From NCBI RefSeq assembly GCF_013035315.1, contig NZ_WQHP01000003.1, forward strand, positions 124,001-188,000: DNA of 64,000 nucleotides, written 5' to 3'. The notes under the pieces were generated by a model. That model saw only the letters and a program-made list of their open reading frames with translations, did no database searches and had not been told where the DNA came from. The DNA is from Ruegeria arenilitoris (GTDB lineage Bacteria; Pseudomonadota; Alphaproteobacteria; Rhodobacterales; Rhodobacteraceae). Position numbers and translations under genes: made by a program. Every line of letters starts with the position of its first letter. Positions within the stretch are counted from its first letter, which is position 1. This document shows positions 1 through 9,434 of this stretch, one piece after another.

Positions 1-1
1 C

Positions 2-643
2 TTTGATACCTTTGGCGAGATCATCGTGCTGGGCATCGCCGCCCTGATCATCTTTGCCCTGACCGAGTCCGTTCTGGGCACGAATGTCCGCGCCTATTTG
101 CTGAACCGCAAACCGCATTGGCCGCAATCTGGGGACTCGCATCCCCTGATGATGGTGGTTGTGACGCGGATGATGATGCCCATCGCCCTGATGGTCGGAG
201 CCTACATCTTTTTCCGCGGCCACAACCAGCCGGGGGGTGGTTTCATCGCCGGTCTGGTGGTCGCGATTGCCTTCCTGATGCAATACATGGCCAGTGGCTA
301 TACCTGGGCGATCGAACGACAAAGGTTCTATTACCACGGCACCATCGGCTGGGGCGTTTTGATCGCCGCTGCCACTGGTTTGGGCGCGTGGTTCAACGAA
401 CGCCCCTTCCTGACAAGCGACTTCGGCTACATCAACTGGCCGCCTCTGGAAGAATTTGAATGGGCCACTGCGATGCTGTTTGACGTGGGCGTTTTCCTTG
501 CTGTTCTGGGCGCGGTCATGCTGGCGCTGGACAGTCTGTCACGGTTCGCTTGGCAGCCGGGCATGGCGCAGGAGCATCCGATGGATATCAACCCGTTGCG
601 GGATAATTCGCCGGAAGAAGACAAAGAGAAGGAGCAGGCCTGA
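2..643 (+). CDS. phaA: Na+(K+)/H+ antiporter subunit A/B fusion, C-terminal part (partial at window edge)
   Basis: The reading frame is open from the first bases of the window, so the 5' end lies outside; 213 residues are visible. The first part (FDTFGEIIVLGIAA) matches the end of the MrpA/MnhA subunit, and the following four hydrophobic segments with FFRGHNQPGGGFIAGL are typical of the MnhB domain. A single chain carrying both is the fused PhaAB form usual in alphaproteobacteria. It is an inner-membrane subunit of a multi-subunit monovalent cation/proton antiporter used in pH and Na+ homeostasis. The tail after the last membrane segment is charged. Its stop overlaps the start of the next subunit by one base, so it is the lead of the A-G operon. 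Confidence 0.93.
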   Translation, partial: FDTFGEIIVLGIAALIIFALTESVLGTNVRAYLLNRKPHWPQSGDSHPLMMVVVTRMMMPIALMVGAYIFFRGHNQPGGGFIAGLVVAIAFLMQYMASGYTWAIERQRFYYHGTIGWGVLIAAATGLGAWFNERPFLTSDFGYINWPPLEEFEWATAMLFDVGVFLAVLGAVMLALDSLSRFAWQPGMAQEHPMDINPLRDNSPEEDKEKEQA

Positions 644-1002
644 TGGAAGCGCTCGTAGCCTCTGCGGTCGGCGTCATGACCGCTGCCGGTATTTTCCTGA
701 TCCTGCGCCGCCGGACCTTTCCCGTCATTCTGGGTCTGTCCCTACTGACCTATGCGGTGAACGTATTCCTGTTCGCAACCGGGCGGCTCGCGCTGGATGC
801 GCCCGCCGTTCTGAACAAGTACGAGGACGTACCTTATACCGATCCTCTACCGCAGGCGCTGGTACTGACGGCCATCGTGATCTCGTTCGGGATGACGGCG
901 GTGATCGTGATGATCTCGCTTTCGGCCTATCTGTCCTCGAAGGATGACCATATCGATATGAACGCCCATGACAGCGTAGACGCGCCGGGAGAAGACGCAT
1001 GA
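643..1002 (+). CDS. phaC: Na+(K+)/H+ antiporter subunit C
   Basis: 119 residues with three hydrophobic helices, the size and pattern of MnhC/MrpC/PhaC, which is related to the NuoK subunit of complex I. The motif LPQALVLTAIVISFGMTAV in the last helix is strongly conserved in the family. It is a small inner-membrane subunit that helps form the proton/cation path. It starts at an ATG overlapping the stop of the A/B gene (TGATG) and its end overlaps the D gene by four bases (ATGA), so the genes are translationally coupled. Confidence 0.94.
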   Translation: MEALVASAVGVMTAAGIFLILRRRTFPVILGLSLLTYAVNVFLFATGRLALDAPAVLNKYEDVPYTDPLPQALVLTAIVISFGMTAVIVMISLSAYLSSKDDHIDMNAHDSVDAPGEDA

Positions 1003-2543
1003 ACCACTGGATCGTTGCGCCGATCGTCCTTCCCGCGATCCTGGCCCCGTTCATCATCATGGTCCTGCGCTTTCACCTGGACCTGCAACGCATCTTCTCG
1101 GTTGCCGGAGTCGTCGCCCTGCTGGGCATCGCCCTGACCATCACCGCACAGGCAGCAGGCGGCGATATTCAGGTCTATGAGCTGGGCAACTGGCCCGCGC
1201 CCTTTGGCATCGTGCTGGTGCTGGACCGCTTGTCCGCCATGATGGTCTTGCTGACCGCATTGCTTGCCCTGCCCATCGTGCTTTATGCCATCGCTTCCGG
1301 CTGGGACGATCGGGGCAAACACTTCCATGCGCTGTTCCACTTTCAGCTGATGGGGGTCTGTGGCGCGTTTCTGACCGGCGACGCCTTTAACCTGTTCGTT
1401 TTCTTCGAGGTTCTGCTGATCGCGTCCTACGGCCTGATGACCCATGGCGGGGGTTCCGTTCGCCTGAAGGCGGGTGTGCAATATGTGGCCTATAACCTTC
1501 TGGGATCGACGCTGTTCCTGTTTGCTTTGGGTACGCTCTATGCCATGACCGGAACGCTCAACATGGCCGACATGGCCGCGCGTGTGGCGGACCTTCCGGC
1601 TGACGACACTGCCCTGCTGCGGGTCGGAGCGGTCCTTTTGCTGCTGGTGTTCTGCATCAAGGCCGCCGTACTGCCCCTGCATTTCTGGTTGCCGGCCAGC
1701 TATGCTAGCGCACCCCTGCCCGTGGCCGCCCTGTTTGCCATTATGACCAAGGTCGGTGCCTATTCGATCTTGCGAATGTACACACTTGGCTTTGGCCCCG
1801 AGGTTGAGGCAACGCAGGGCCTTGTAGGAACCTGGCTGCAACCGGCTGCTTTGGTAACGCTGGCCGTTGGAGCCATCGGCATCCTTGGCTCACAACATAT
1901 CGCGCGCATGGTGGCGTTCTGCGCCATCACCTCGATGGGCACGCTCCTGATCGCAATCTCGCTGTTCACCGAAACGGCAACGGCCGCCGCGCTGTACTAT
2001 GTCTATCACTCGACCCTGGCCACCGCGCTCATGTTCCTGGTTGCCGATCTGGTGATGGAACGCCGGGGCGGAGCAATCACTCCGACGGCCCCCATGCCGC
2101 AAACCGGCCTGATCTCGGCGCTGTTCTTCGTCGGCGCTATTGCGATGGCCGGTATGCCGCCACTTTCGGGCTTTATCGGCAAACTGCTGGTTTTGGACGC
2201 CGCGCGAGACGCCCCTGACGTGACGGCCATCTGGGCTGTAATCCTGATCGGGTCGTTCATTACCATTGTTGGCCTCGCGCGGGCGGGCTCTTTGATTTTC
2301 TGGAAAAGCCACGATGCCCATCACAACACCGAACGCGACCCTGAAAACGAAGAGGATGTCCCGGCAATTCCCGCGCCCGAGCCGAACCCCGGCCTCGCAT
2401 TCACCGCCGTCTTCGCGATGGCCATGGGTCTTGTGCTGCTGACCCTGTTTGCGGGTCCCGCGCTGGAATATACCAATAAGACAGCCGAGCAACTGTTTAC
2501 ACCCGAGAACTACATCTCGGCCGTACTGGGAGGCGACACATGA
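999..2543 (+). CDS. phaD: Na+(K+)/H+ antiporter subunit D
   Basis: 514 residues, polytopic, with the proton-conducting antiporter fold shared with NuoN/NuoM. Visible family features are FHLQ-type helix text near FHALFHFQLMGVCGAFLTGD, the charged FFEVLLIASYGLM segment, and the conserved lysine region CIKAAVLPLHFWLPASY. A cytoplasmic acidic stretch (ERDPENEEDVPAIPAPEP) precedes the last helix. Normal length for MnhD/PhaD. ATGA overlaps join it to C upstream and E downstream. Confidence 0.95.
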   Translation: MNHWIVAPIVLPAILAPFIIMVLRFHLDLQRIFSVAGVVALLGIALTITAQAAGGDIQVYELGNWPAPFGIVLVLDRLSAMMVLLTALLALPIVLYAIASGWDDRGKHFHALFHFQLMGVCGAFLTGDAFNLFVFFEVLLIASYGLMTHGGGSVRLKAGVQYVAYNLLGSTLFLFALGTLYAMTGTLNMADMAARVADLPADDTALLRVGAVLLLLVFCIKAAVLPLHFWLPASYASAPLPVAALFAIMTKVGAYSILRMYTLGFGPEVEATQGLVGTWLQPAALVTLAVGAIGILGSQHIARMVAFCAITSMGTLLIAISLFTETATAAALYYVYHSTLATALMFLVADLVMERRGGAITPTAPMPQTGLISALFFVGAIAMAGMPPLSGFIGKLLVLDAARDAPDVTAIWAVILIGSFITIVGLARAGSLIFWKSHDAHHNTERDPENEEDVPAIPAPEPNPGLAFTAVFAMAMGLVLLTLFAGPALEYTNKTAEQLFTPENYISAVLGGDT

Positions 2544-3040
2544 TCAGACTTCTGCACCGCATTTTCCCGCACCCGCACCTGACCGTGCTGCTGACCATCG
2601 TCTGGGTCTTGCTGGCCAACAACATGACGCTCAATTCGCTGGTCTTTGGCCTGATCCTTGGCATCATCATTCCGTTCATCACGCAGCCCTATTGGCCCGA
2701 CCGGCCCAAGCTGCGTAACTGGCCTATGGTCGTTGAATACATGCTGGTGGTTCTGTGGGACATCGTGGTCGCCAACGTCACCGTTGCGCGGATCATCCTG
2801 TTCAAGCGCGATGCGGACCGTAAACCGGCCTGGATTTCTGTTCCGCTTGAGCTGCGCACACCCGAGGCCATCACTGTGCTGGCGGGCACCATCACCATGA
2901 CGCCCGGCACCGTCAGCAGCGACCTGTCGGCCCAAGGCCACAATCTGCTGGTGCACTGCCTGGACGCGCCCGATCCTGATGCAGTGCGCGATCAGATCAA
3001 GAGCCGTTACGAACGCCGTCTTAAGGAGATATTCGAATGA
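2540..3040 (+). CDS. phaE: Na+(K+)/H+ antiporter subunit E
   Basis: 166 residues. Two N-terminal hydrophobic helices are followed by a cytoplasmic domain ending in the family signature LSAQGHNLLVHCLD, which identifies MnhE/PhaE. The segment TITMTPGTVSSDL is also conserved in the family. Role: structural subunit of the Mrp-type antiporter complex in the inner membrane. Four-base overlaps with D and F. Confidence 0.94.
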   Translation: MIRLLHRIFPHPHLTVLLTIVWVLLANNMTLNSLVFGLILGIIIPFITQPYWPDRPKLRNWPMVVEYMLVVLWDIVVANVTVARIILFKRDADRKPAWISVPLELRTPEAITVLAGTITMTPGTVSSDLSAQGHNLLVHCLDAPDPDAVRDQIKSRYERRLKEIFE

Positions 3041-3306
3041 TCGACTTAGCGATCTGGTTTGCATTCGCCTGTTTCGGTACGGCCATCATGTTGTGCCTGT
3101 GGCGGATTATCACTGCGGACGGTGTAGGCACGCGTGTTCTGGCGCTTGATACGATGGTCATCAACACGATCGCTCTGCTGATCCTATATGGGCTTAGCCT
3201 GGGAACCGAGGTGTTCTTTGAATCCGCGATGATCATCGCCATGCTCGGGTTCGTTTCAACAGTTGCTTATGCGCGCTTCATGCTGCGCGGCAACATCATC
3301 GAGTGA
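3037..3306 (+). CDS. phaF: Na+(K+)/H+ antiporter subunit F
   Basis: 89 residues with three hydrophobic helices. The stretch ITADGVGTRVLALDTM corresponds to the conserved DR/LALD motif of MnhF/PhaF between helices one and two. Small inner-membrane subunit of the cation/proton antiporter. It overlaps E by four bases and is seven bases ahead of G. Confidence 0.93.
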   Translation: MIDLAIWFAFACFGTAIMLCLWRIITADGVGTRVLALDTMVINTIALLILYGLSLGTEVFFESAMIIAMLGFVSTVAYARFMLRGNIIE

Positions 3307-3313
3307 GGATGCC

Positions 3314-3700
3314 ATGAGTTTCATCGTCGAACTGCTGATCGCCTTCTTCCTCGTCATCTCGGGCATATTCGGTTTTGTCGGCTCGTACGGCATGATCAAA
3401 CTGAAGGATCCAATGTCCCGTCTGCATGCGCCCACCAAAGCGACAACGCTGGGTGTGGGCGGCGTGTTGCTCGCCTCGATCTGCCATTCGGTCCTGCTTG
3501 AGGGCAAATTGTCCATGCACGAACTGCTTATCACGCTGTTTTTGTTCCTGACCGCCCCGATCACGGCCCTGTTCATTGCCAAATGGCACATTCACCGCCA
3601 TGAAAAGCCCAGCGATCTGCCGGACGCGGGCGAAGATGAACTTTGGGCCACACACGCGGTCGAGCAGGTCGAAGACGTTCCTGATCACAGCAAGACCTGA
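3314..3700 (+). CDS. phaG: Na+(K+)/H+ antiporter subunit G
   Basis: 128 residues from the ATG at 3314, chosen because a GTGAGG ribosome site lies just upstream and because the MnhG family begins with this hydrophobic helix. Three membrane segments with the family motif KLKDPMSRLHAPTKATTLGVG. Last subunit of the antiporter operon. The C-terminal tail (about residues 95-128) is acidic and probably cytoplasmic. An earlier in-frame start at 3263 would lie inside phaF and is unlikely. Confidence 0.92.
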   Translation: MSFIVELLIAFFLVISGIFGFVGSYGMIKLKDPMSRLHAPTKATTLGVGGVLLASICHSVLLEGKLSMHELLITLFLFLTAPITALFIAKWHIHRHEKPSDLPDAGEDELWATHAVEQVEDVPDHSKT

Positions 3701-3705
3701 ATTTG

Positions 3706-5865
3706 ATGCATCATTCACCGCTGCCCCTGACCCGCGATCTGGTTCTTATCGGCGGCGGTCACACCCACGCTTTGCTACTTCGGATGTGGGGGATGAACCC
3801 GCTTCCCGGCGCGCGGGTCACCGTGATCAACCCTGGCCCGACTGCGCCTTATTCCGGAATGCTGCCGGGGTTCGTAGCGGGCCACTATTCCCGGCCCGAA
3901 CTGGACATTGATCTGGCAAAACTCGCCCGTTTTGCCGGTGCGCGAGTCATTCTGGGTGCGGCCCAAGGGATCGACACGGACCGGCAAGAGGTCCACGTGG
4001 CAGGCCGCCCACCTGTGGCGTTCGATGTGGCTTCGGTCAATGTGGGAATTACCTCGGACATGCCTGCCCTGCCCGGCTTTACCGAGCATGCCGTGCCCGC
4101 CAAACCGCTGGGGCCGTTCGCCGCCCAATGGGCCCGATATCTTGAGGAACCTGGCGATGCCTCGGTCGCCGTTATCGGTGGCGGTGTTGCGGGGGCCGAG
4201 CTGATCATGGCTATGGCCCACGCTTTGCGTGAAAGGGGTCGTGCTGCGCAACTGACCCTGATCGACAATGCTCAGATTCTAACGGCCACCCTGCCCAAGG
4301 CAGCAGCGACTATTCGCAAGGCGATGGCCGATCTGGGCATTGAAATCATCGAAGGTGCAACCATTTCACACGTTGCCGCTGACCATGTTGCGCTGGACGA
4401 TGGCCGTCAGGTTGCAGCCCAATTTGTGACCGGCGCGGCGGGCGCAAAACCTTATGGCTGGATCTCGAAGACGGGGCTGGACCTGCAGGACGGGTTCATC
4501 CGGGTCAACGCGCATCTGCAATCCAACGATCCGGCCATTTTTGCCGCGGGCGACTGCGCTCACCTTACCGAGAACCCTCGCCCCAAGGCCGGAGTGTACG
4601 CCGTGCGCGAGGCACCGATCCTATTCCAAAATCTGCGCGCTGCACTGGGTTCCGGCACAATGCGCCCTTACGATCCGCAAAAGGACTACCTCAAATTGAT
4701 CTCGCTGGGCGGGAAATCAGCACTGGGGGAAAGGCTGGGAACATCATTCAGCGGGCCGCTGATGTGGAAATGGAAGAACCACATCGACCAAAACTTTATG
4801 AACAAATTCCGGGACCTGCCCCAAATGAAGACCCCGGCCTTACCCCGCCACCACGCAGCTGGCTTGATCGAGGCATTGGGCGAAAAACCCATGTGCGGCG
4901 GCTGCGGTGCCAAGGTGGGTCGCGGCGCGCTTCAGACTGCACTTGCCGATCTGCCGCCACCTTCCCGCAGTGATGTGACGTCGCTGCCGGGAGATGACGC
5001 TGCCCTTTTGAACACTGGATCCGCACGGCAGGTCATAACCACGGACCACCTACGCAGCTTTATGCACGATCCTGCGCTGATGACGCGCATCGCTGCCGTT
5101 CATGCACTAGGGGACATCTGGGCCATGGGGGCTCGTCCACAAGCGGCCACCGCGACGATCATCCTGCCGCGCATGTCCCCCGCGCTGCAGCACCGCACCA
5201 TGGCCGAGATCATGGCGACCGCTTCGGACGTCATCCGCACTGCCGGGGCTGAGATTGTCGGCGGTCACAGTTCCATGGGTGACGAGATGACCATTGGATT
5301 CACCCTGACCGGGCTGTGCGACACCGACCCGATCACCCTGTCCGGCGCGAAACCCGGCGATGTGTTGATCCTGACCAAACCTTTGGGCAGCGGCGTTCTG
5401 ATGGCAGCTGAGATGGCTGGCGCTGCAAAAGGCGAGTGGGTGGCGGCAGCCTTTGCGCAGATGGTTCAACCGCAGGGCAAATCCTCGGAGATACTGGCTG
5501 GTGCGCATGCGATGACAGATGTCACCGGCTTTGGGCTGGCGGGGCACCTTTTGGGCATTGCCGACGCCTCGGGCTGCGGGGCCATTCTGGACCTTGAAGC
5601 GATCCCTGTGATGGATGGCGCTCTGGAGCTGAGTCGGCAAGGCATTCGGTCAACGATTTTCGAAGACAATCGCGCCATCGCGCCCGAACTGCCGACCGGC
5701 GGCAAGGCGGACCTGCTGTTCGATCCTCAGACGGCCGGTGGGCTTTTGGCCGCCGTATCTTCGGATCAGGTGCAGGTGATCTGTGACCGTTTACGCGAAG
5801 CAGGGTATCCCGCCGCGATCATCGGACATATGACCGAAGCACCGGGATTGCAGCTTCACAACTGA
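3706..5865 (+). CDS. selD: Selenide, water dikinase fused to NDH-2-like flavoprotein
   Basis: 719 residues in two halves. Residues about 10-380 are a pyridine-nucleotide-disulfide oxidoreductase: FAD-binding GGGHTHA at 16-22, NAD-binding IGGGVAGAE near 157-165, and a C-terminal FAD contact around IFAAGDCAH. Residues about 393-719 are SelD: CGGCGAK (Cys397/Cys400, one in the place of the catalytic Cys/Sec), DDAAL near 431 and MTDVTGFGLAGHL. SelD makes selenophosphate from selenide and ATP. The fused flavoprotein may supply or reduce selenium; that is inference. A TTG at 3703 is an alternative start. It converges on mnmH, with a ten-base overlap of the 3' ends. Confidence 0.93.
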   Translation: MHHSPLPLTRDLVLIGGGHTHALLLRMWGMNPLPGARVTVINPGPTAPYSGMLPGFVAGHYSRPELDIDLAKLARFAGARVILGAAQGIDTDRQEVHVAGRPPVAFDVASVNVGITSDMPALPGFTEHAVPAKPLGPFAAQWARYLEEPGDASVAVIGGGVAGAELIMAMAHALRERGRAAQLTLIDNAQILTATLPKAAATIRKAMADLGIEIIEGATISHVAADHVALDDGRQVAAQFVTGAAGAKPYGWISKTGLDLQDGFIRVNAHLQSNDPAIFAAGDCAHLTENPRPKAGVYAVREAPILFQNLRAALGSGTMRPYDPQKDYLKLISLGGKSALGERLGTSFSGPLMWKWKNHIDQNFMNKFRDLPQMKTPALPRHHAAGLIEALGEKPMCGGCGAKVGRGALQTALADLPPPSRSDVTSLPGDDAALLNTGSARQVITTDHLRSFMHDPALMTRIAAVHALGDIWAMGARPQAATATIILPRMSPALQHRTMAEIMATASDVIRTAGAEIVGGHSSMGDEMTIGFTLTGLCDTDPITLSGAKPGDVLILTKPLGSGVLMAAEMAGAAKGEWVAAAFAQMVQPQGKSSEILAGAHAMTDVTGFGLAGHLLGIADASGCGAILDLEAIPVMDGALELSRQGIRSTIFEDNRAIAPELPTGGKADLLFDPQTAGGLLAAVSSDQVQVICDRLREAGYPAAIIGHMTEAPGLQLHN

Positions 5866-6908
5866 TCCAGAACGGCTTCGATCTGGGATGCGGCAGCGGA
5901 CAAACCTGGTGCGTCCAGCGTCGGGACCTCAATGGACGCAATGATCTTGGCTTTGCGCGCGCGGTTGGCTTTGGCATAGGCAGGGTCGTAATGCTGTTCG
6001 ATCAACGCCTGGGTCAGTGCCCGTTTGTCGCCCGCGTCGATCAGGGTCATCCACCCGTCCACCACCTCGTGCCCGCGATGGAACCGTAGCGGCGACAGAC
6101 GGTCGCGCAGGCGAACTTGATCCGACAGCACGTCATCATAGGCCGAGACCAGATACGCGGACCGCGCTTGAATCGACGCGTTGATCTGAATTCTCGGCGC
6201 CTGACGCAATGCCGTCCACAGCGAAGGCGGCAAGATCAGAGACCCGATCTTAGATGACTCGGCCTCAACCACCACAGGACGCGCCGTATCCAGATGGCAC
6301 AGCGCGGCGGCGAGTGCGGATTCAAACGCTTTTTGGCTGGGTTGACCGCCAGGCATCTCACCCAGCAACGATCCCCGATGATTGGCCAGACCTTCAAGAT
6401 CCAGAACCTGTACCGAACGTTCCTTTAGATGCGTCAAAATCTCGGTCTTGGCCGTTCCGGTATAGCCGTCCAGCGCAATCAATCGGTGCAGCAGCGGGTC
6501 ATCATAAAGGTAACGGTTCACCAAGCGGCGGTAGGTGCGATAGCCGCCCTCAACCACTTCGGCGCGCCAGCCGATCTGTTGTAGCATCCAGGTGAACGAG
6601 CCCGATCTCTGCCCGCCTCGCCAGCAGTAGACCAAAGGCCGCCACCCGCCTTCGTGATGCGACAGGCTGTTTTCGATATGGTTTGCCGCATTACGAAACA
6701 CCAGCGCGGCCCCCAGTTTGCGCGCAAGGAAGGGGCTTTCCTGCACATAGATCGTGCCCACTCGGGCACGTTCTTCGTTGTCCAAAACCGGCAGGCTGAT
6801 GGCCCCCGGCAGGTGATCCTCGGCATACTCCGCAGGACTACGCACGTCGATAACCGTATCAAACTCATGCGCATAAAGGTCGGGAAGGCTGTCGAATTTC
6901 AGAACCAT
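5856..6908 (-). CDS. mnmH: tRNA 2-selenouridine synthase
   Basis: 350 residues, the usual length. The N-terminal rhodanese domain carries DVRSPAEY near 21-28 and the active-site Cys95 in YCWRGGQRSGS. A P-loop GYTGTAKTE at 148-156 begins the second domain. MnmH replaces sulfur by selenium at the wobble uridine of certain tRNAs, using the selenophosphate made by SelD. It faces selD tail to tail, so the two genes form a complete selenouridine pathway. Nothing in the window indicates selenocysteine insertion (no selA, selB or selC seen). Confidence 0.95.
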   Translation of the reverse strand: MVLKFDSLPDLYAHEFDTVIDVRSPAEYAEDHLPGAISLPVLDNEERARVGTIYVQESPFLARKLGAALVFRNAANHIENSLSHHEGGWRPLVYCWRGGQRSGSFTWMLQQIGWRAEVVEGGYRTYRRLVNRYLYDDPLLHRLIALDGYTGTAKTEILTHLKERSVQVLDLEGLANHRGSLLGEMPGGQPSQKAFESALAAALCHLDTARPVVVEAESSKIGSLILPPSLWTALRQAPRIQINASIQARSAYLVSAYDDVLSDQVRLRDRLSPLRFHRGHEVVDGWMTLIDAGDKRALTQALIEQHYDPAYAKANRARKAKIIASIEVPTLDAPGLSAAASQIEAVLDQL

Positions 6909-6944
6909 GCCAAAGGTCTATCCCGCAGCGGTGGGATTGAAAAG

Positions 6945-7610
6945 TCAGGCGTCTATCGCTTCGATCAACTCAGGCCCGCTGGCGCGGTTCGAATTCACCG
7001 CAGGATCGACACGGTGAAACGTCAGGACATCTTCGGCCCCGGGTTGCATCAGTCGCGCAGCACCTTTGCCTGCCTCGCCCAACCAAAGGGGCCAGTCGTC
7101 GGGTTCCAGGATCAATGGCATGCGATGGTGAATCGTACTGAGGGTCCCGTTGGCGGGCGTTGTCACGATAGCGCAGGTGCCTTGCCGGGCCTCTTCTGGC
7201 CCCCAATCCTGCCATACGCCGGCGAAAGCAATCGGTGCGCCGTCCTGCCGATGGATGTACCACGGCAACCGGTCACCTTGTTCCGTCTTGGTCCATTCAT
7301 AGAACCCCGTCGCAGCGATCAGGCAGCGGCGTTCTCGGCACGCCGCGCGAAATGCGGGCTTTTCAGACAGCGTCTCGGCCCGTGCGTTAATCAGCAACGG
7401 TCCGGCGTTTTCCGCCTTGTACCAATGCGGCAGAAACCCCCAGCGCAACGGATCGAGCGTACGCCCGTTTTCCCCCGCGCGAACCACATGCACCTGATTG
7501 GTCGGACAAACATTGAAATTCGGAACAACAGGCAGCGAATTGGCCGGGCGCGCAGCAAAAAGCTGCGCCATCGCATCGTTGGGAAGTGTTACGGCAAACC
7601 GTCCGCACAT
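6945..7610 (-). CDS. yedK: SRAP-family DNA-protein crosslink protein (YedK/HMCES-like)
   Basis: 221 residues starting MCGRF; the Cys2 exposed after methionine removal is the catalytic residue that links to abasic sites in single-stranded DNA. Other family marks: NVCPTNQVHVV near 35-45, GLIP-like WGFLPHWYK, INARAETL, and RRCLIAATGFYEW. The conserved His lies in TIHHRMPLIL. Role: shields abasic sites during replication. It stands alone between mnmH and the nucleotidase gene. Confidence 0.92.
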   Translation of the reverse strand: MCGRFAVTLPNDAMAQLFAARPANSLPVVPNFNVCPTNQVHVVRAGENGRTLDPLRWGFLPHWYKAENAGPLLINARAETLSEKPAFRAACRERRCLIAATGFYEWTKTEQGDRLPWYIHRQDGAPIAFAGVWQDWGPEEARQGTCAIVTTPANGTLSTIHHRMPLILEPDDWPLWLGEAGKGAARLMQPGAEDVLTFHRVDPAVNSNRASGPELIEAIDA

Positions 7611-7693
7611 GCGCCTTGGCTCCGGGGGTCAGGTCAGGTCTTCGCAAGATGGACCAGCGCGCGCGGTAATGGCAAGCCGCGTTCAGCCATGAA

Positions 7694-7720
7694 AAAAGGC
7701 CGCGTCCAGCGCGGCCTTTT
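7694..7720 (-). terminator. Rho-independent terminator after the 5'-nucleotidase gene
   Basis: Stem of seven G/C pairs (GGCCGCG with CGCGGCC) around loop TCCAG, flanked by AAAA on the left and TTTT on the right. The symmetry means it could stop transcription both ways. It lies 23 bases past the stop of the minus-strand nucleotidase gene and upstream of the SRAP gene. Confidence 0.75.
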
Positions 7721-7742
7721 CGTAGCGTCCTGATTTGCAGGT

Positions 7743-9326
7743 TTACTTCTGCTGAATGCGACCGTCCAGATAGGGCTGATACGGCGCGTTCTCTGCCAGA
7801 TACTCGGCCGTCACGTCGGCGAGGTCAGGACCGAAGTCATAGGCGTTCTTGTCGTCGCCCTCGAACATCTTGTAGCCATCGCCGCCATTGCGGACATAGT
7901 TGTTGGTGACCACCAGATAGGTCGCGGCCGGATCAATCGGCACAAACCCATCACCATCGGCCACCATCACCTCGACAATACGCCCCTCATTCGGAGCGAC
8001 ACTTGGATCCCAGGTGAATTTCATCCCCGCAACCTGCGGGAAGCGGCCTTTGACCTCTTCAACCTGGCTGACGCCATTCTCAAGCGCATCAATGACGCCC
8101 TGACCGCTGATCTCAAAGGTCGAGAGGGTGTTCTGGAACGGCAGTACGGTCAGCACTTCGCCCATGGTCACATCGCCCGGGTCAATCGAGGCACGCAGAC
8201 CGCCAGAGTTGGCAATCGCCAGCTGAGCGCCCTGATCCGCGACCCGCGCCAGCATGGCGTCGGCCACTAGGTTACCCATCTCACATTCCTGCACGCGGCA
8301 GACATTGCGGTCGCCCTGAATGGCTGCGGCCGAATTGGCCACGACTTGCTTTTTCATCTCTTCGATTGGTGCGCCCATTTCAGCGACGCGCGCTGCTATG
8401 TCAGCATTAGGTTCGACCGAAGCGTCCAGCAGGATCGGCTCACCTTCTGCCGAGACGAGGTTGCCGTCGTCATCGAAGGTCAGTGTAACTTCGCCCAGAT
8501 ACTTGGAATAGGCATAGGCCTGAACGACAGGAACGTCGCCCACCATCATCGGGTAAGGGCCAGCCGCGCCGTCTTGGGTGTTGGACAGCAGAGTGTGCGA
8601 GTGCCCACCGATAACCAGATCCAGACCGGGTACACGCTCGGCGATTTCAAGGTCTTTGGCCAAACCCACGTGGGTCAGCGCGATGACGATATCGACACCC
8701 TCGGCCTTCAGCGCCTCGACATCTGCGGTCAGGCTTTCGATCTCATCCTGAAACAGGACATCCTTGCCCGGGCTCGAGGTGTCCACGGTGTCCGTGGCCA
8801 GAGCTGAGATAATGCCGATCTTTTCGCCGCCGACTTCAAGAACCACGTGGTTCAGAACCCGGTCTTTCAGTTCGGCAGAAGACGACAGGTCGAGGTTGCC
8901 CGAGATCACCGGGAAGCTGACCGCATCGACAAACGCTGCCAGACCCTCGGGGCCATCATCGAACTCGTGGTTGCCGACGGCCATTGCGTCATAGCCGATG
9001 GCCTCCATGAACTCGGCCTCTGCCGCACCCTTGTACGTGGTGTAGAACAGCGAACCCTGGAATGGGTCACCTGCATCAAGCAGCAGAACGTTTCCATCGC
9101 TCAGCGCGTCGCGGCGCGCGTCCACGATGGTTTTCAAGCGGGCAACACCACCGAAACACTTGCCTTCAGCCTCGCCCTCGGCGTCGCAGGTCGAGTCGTA
9201 TTTGTTGATGGATTCAATGCGACTGTGGATGTCGTTGGTGTGCAGAATCGTCAGCTTGTATTCGGCAAACGCCATGCCTGCGGTCAGGCTGAGCGCGGCG
9301 GCGGATGTCAAAAGACGGGTGAGCAT
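7743..9326 (-). CDS. Periplasmic bifunctional 5'-nucleotidase / metallophosphatase
   Basis: 527 residues. A signal peptide ends at AMAFA-like GMAFAE near residue 21, so the protein is exported. The calcineurin-type metal centre is shown by NDIH (31-34), GDPFQG (86-91), GNHEFD (118-123), THVG (218-221) and GGHSH (240-244). The C-terminal half is the 5'-nucleotidase domain with NSGGLRASI and the substrate-stacking NNYVRNGGDGY. The family hydrolyses nucleotides or UDP-sugars outside the inner membrane to supply nucleosides and phosphate. It is a single-gene unit with its own terminator. Confidence 0.92.
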   Translation of the reverse strand: MLTRLLTSAAALSLTAGMAFAEYKLTILHTNDIHSRIESINKYDSTCDAEGEAEGKCFGGVARLKTIVDARRDALSDGNVLLLDAGDPFQGSLFYTTYKGAAEAEFMEAIGYDAMAVGNHEFDDGPEGLAAFVDAVSFPVISGNLDLSSSAELKDRVLNHVVLEVGGEKIGIISALATDTVDTSSPGKDVLFQDEIESLTADVEALKAEGVDIVIALTHVGLAKDLEIAERVPGLDLVIGGHSHTLLSNTQDGAAGPYPMMVGDVPVVQAYAYSKYLGEVTLTFDDDGNLVSAEGEPILLDASVEPNADIAARVAEMGAPIEEMKKQVVANSAAAIQGDRNVCRVQECEMGNLVADAMLARVADQGAQLAIANSGGLRASIDPGDVTMGEVLTVLPFQNTLSTFEISGQGVIDALENGVSQVEEVKGRFPQVAGMKFTWDPSVAPNEGRIVEVMVADGDGFVPIDPAATYLVVTNNYVRNGGDGYKMFEGDDKNAYDFGPDLADVTAEYLAENAPYQPYLDGRIQQK

Positions 9327-9434
9327 AGTTTAACTCCCTATTGTTAATTGCGGCGATGTTGCGATGCGCAACGCCGAGAGTCAAAGGGGGAAATCCGGCT
9401 TGATTCTAACCTTGGCCCGGTGCATCACGACCCC

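Noticed and set aside
927-1841. 304-residue frame opposite phaD
   Set aside because: Gln/His/Gly-rich shadow of the real coding strand, lacking hydrophobic or domain structure.
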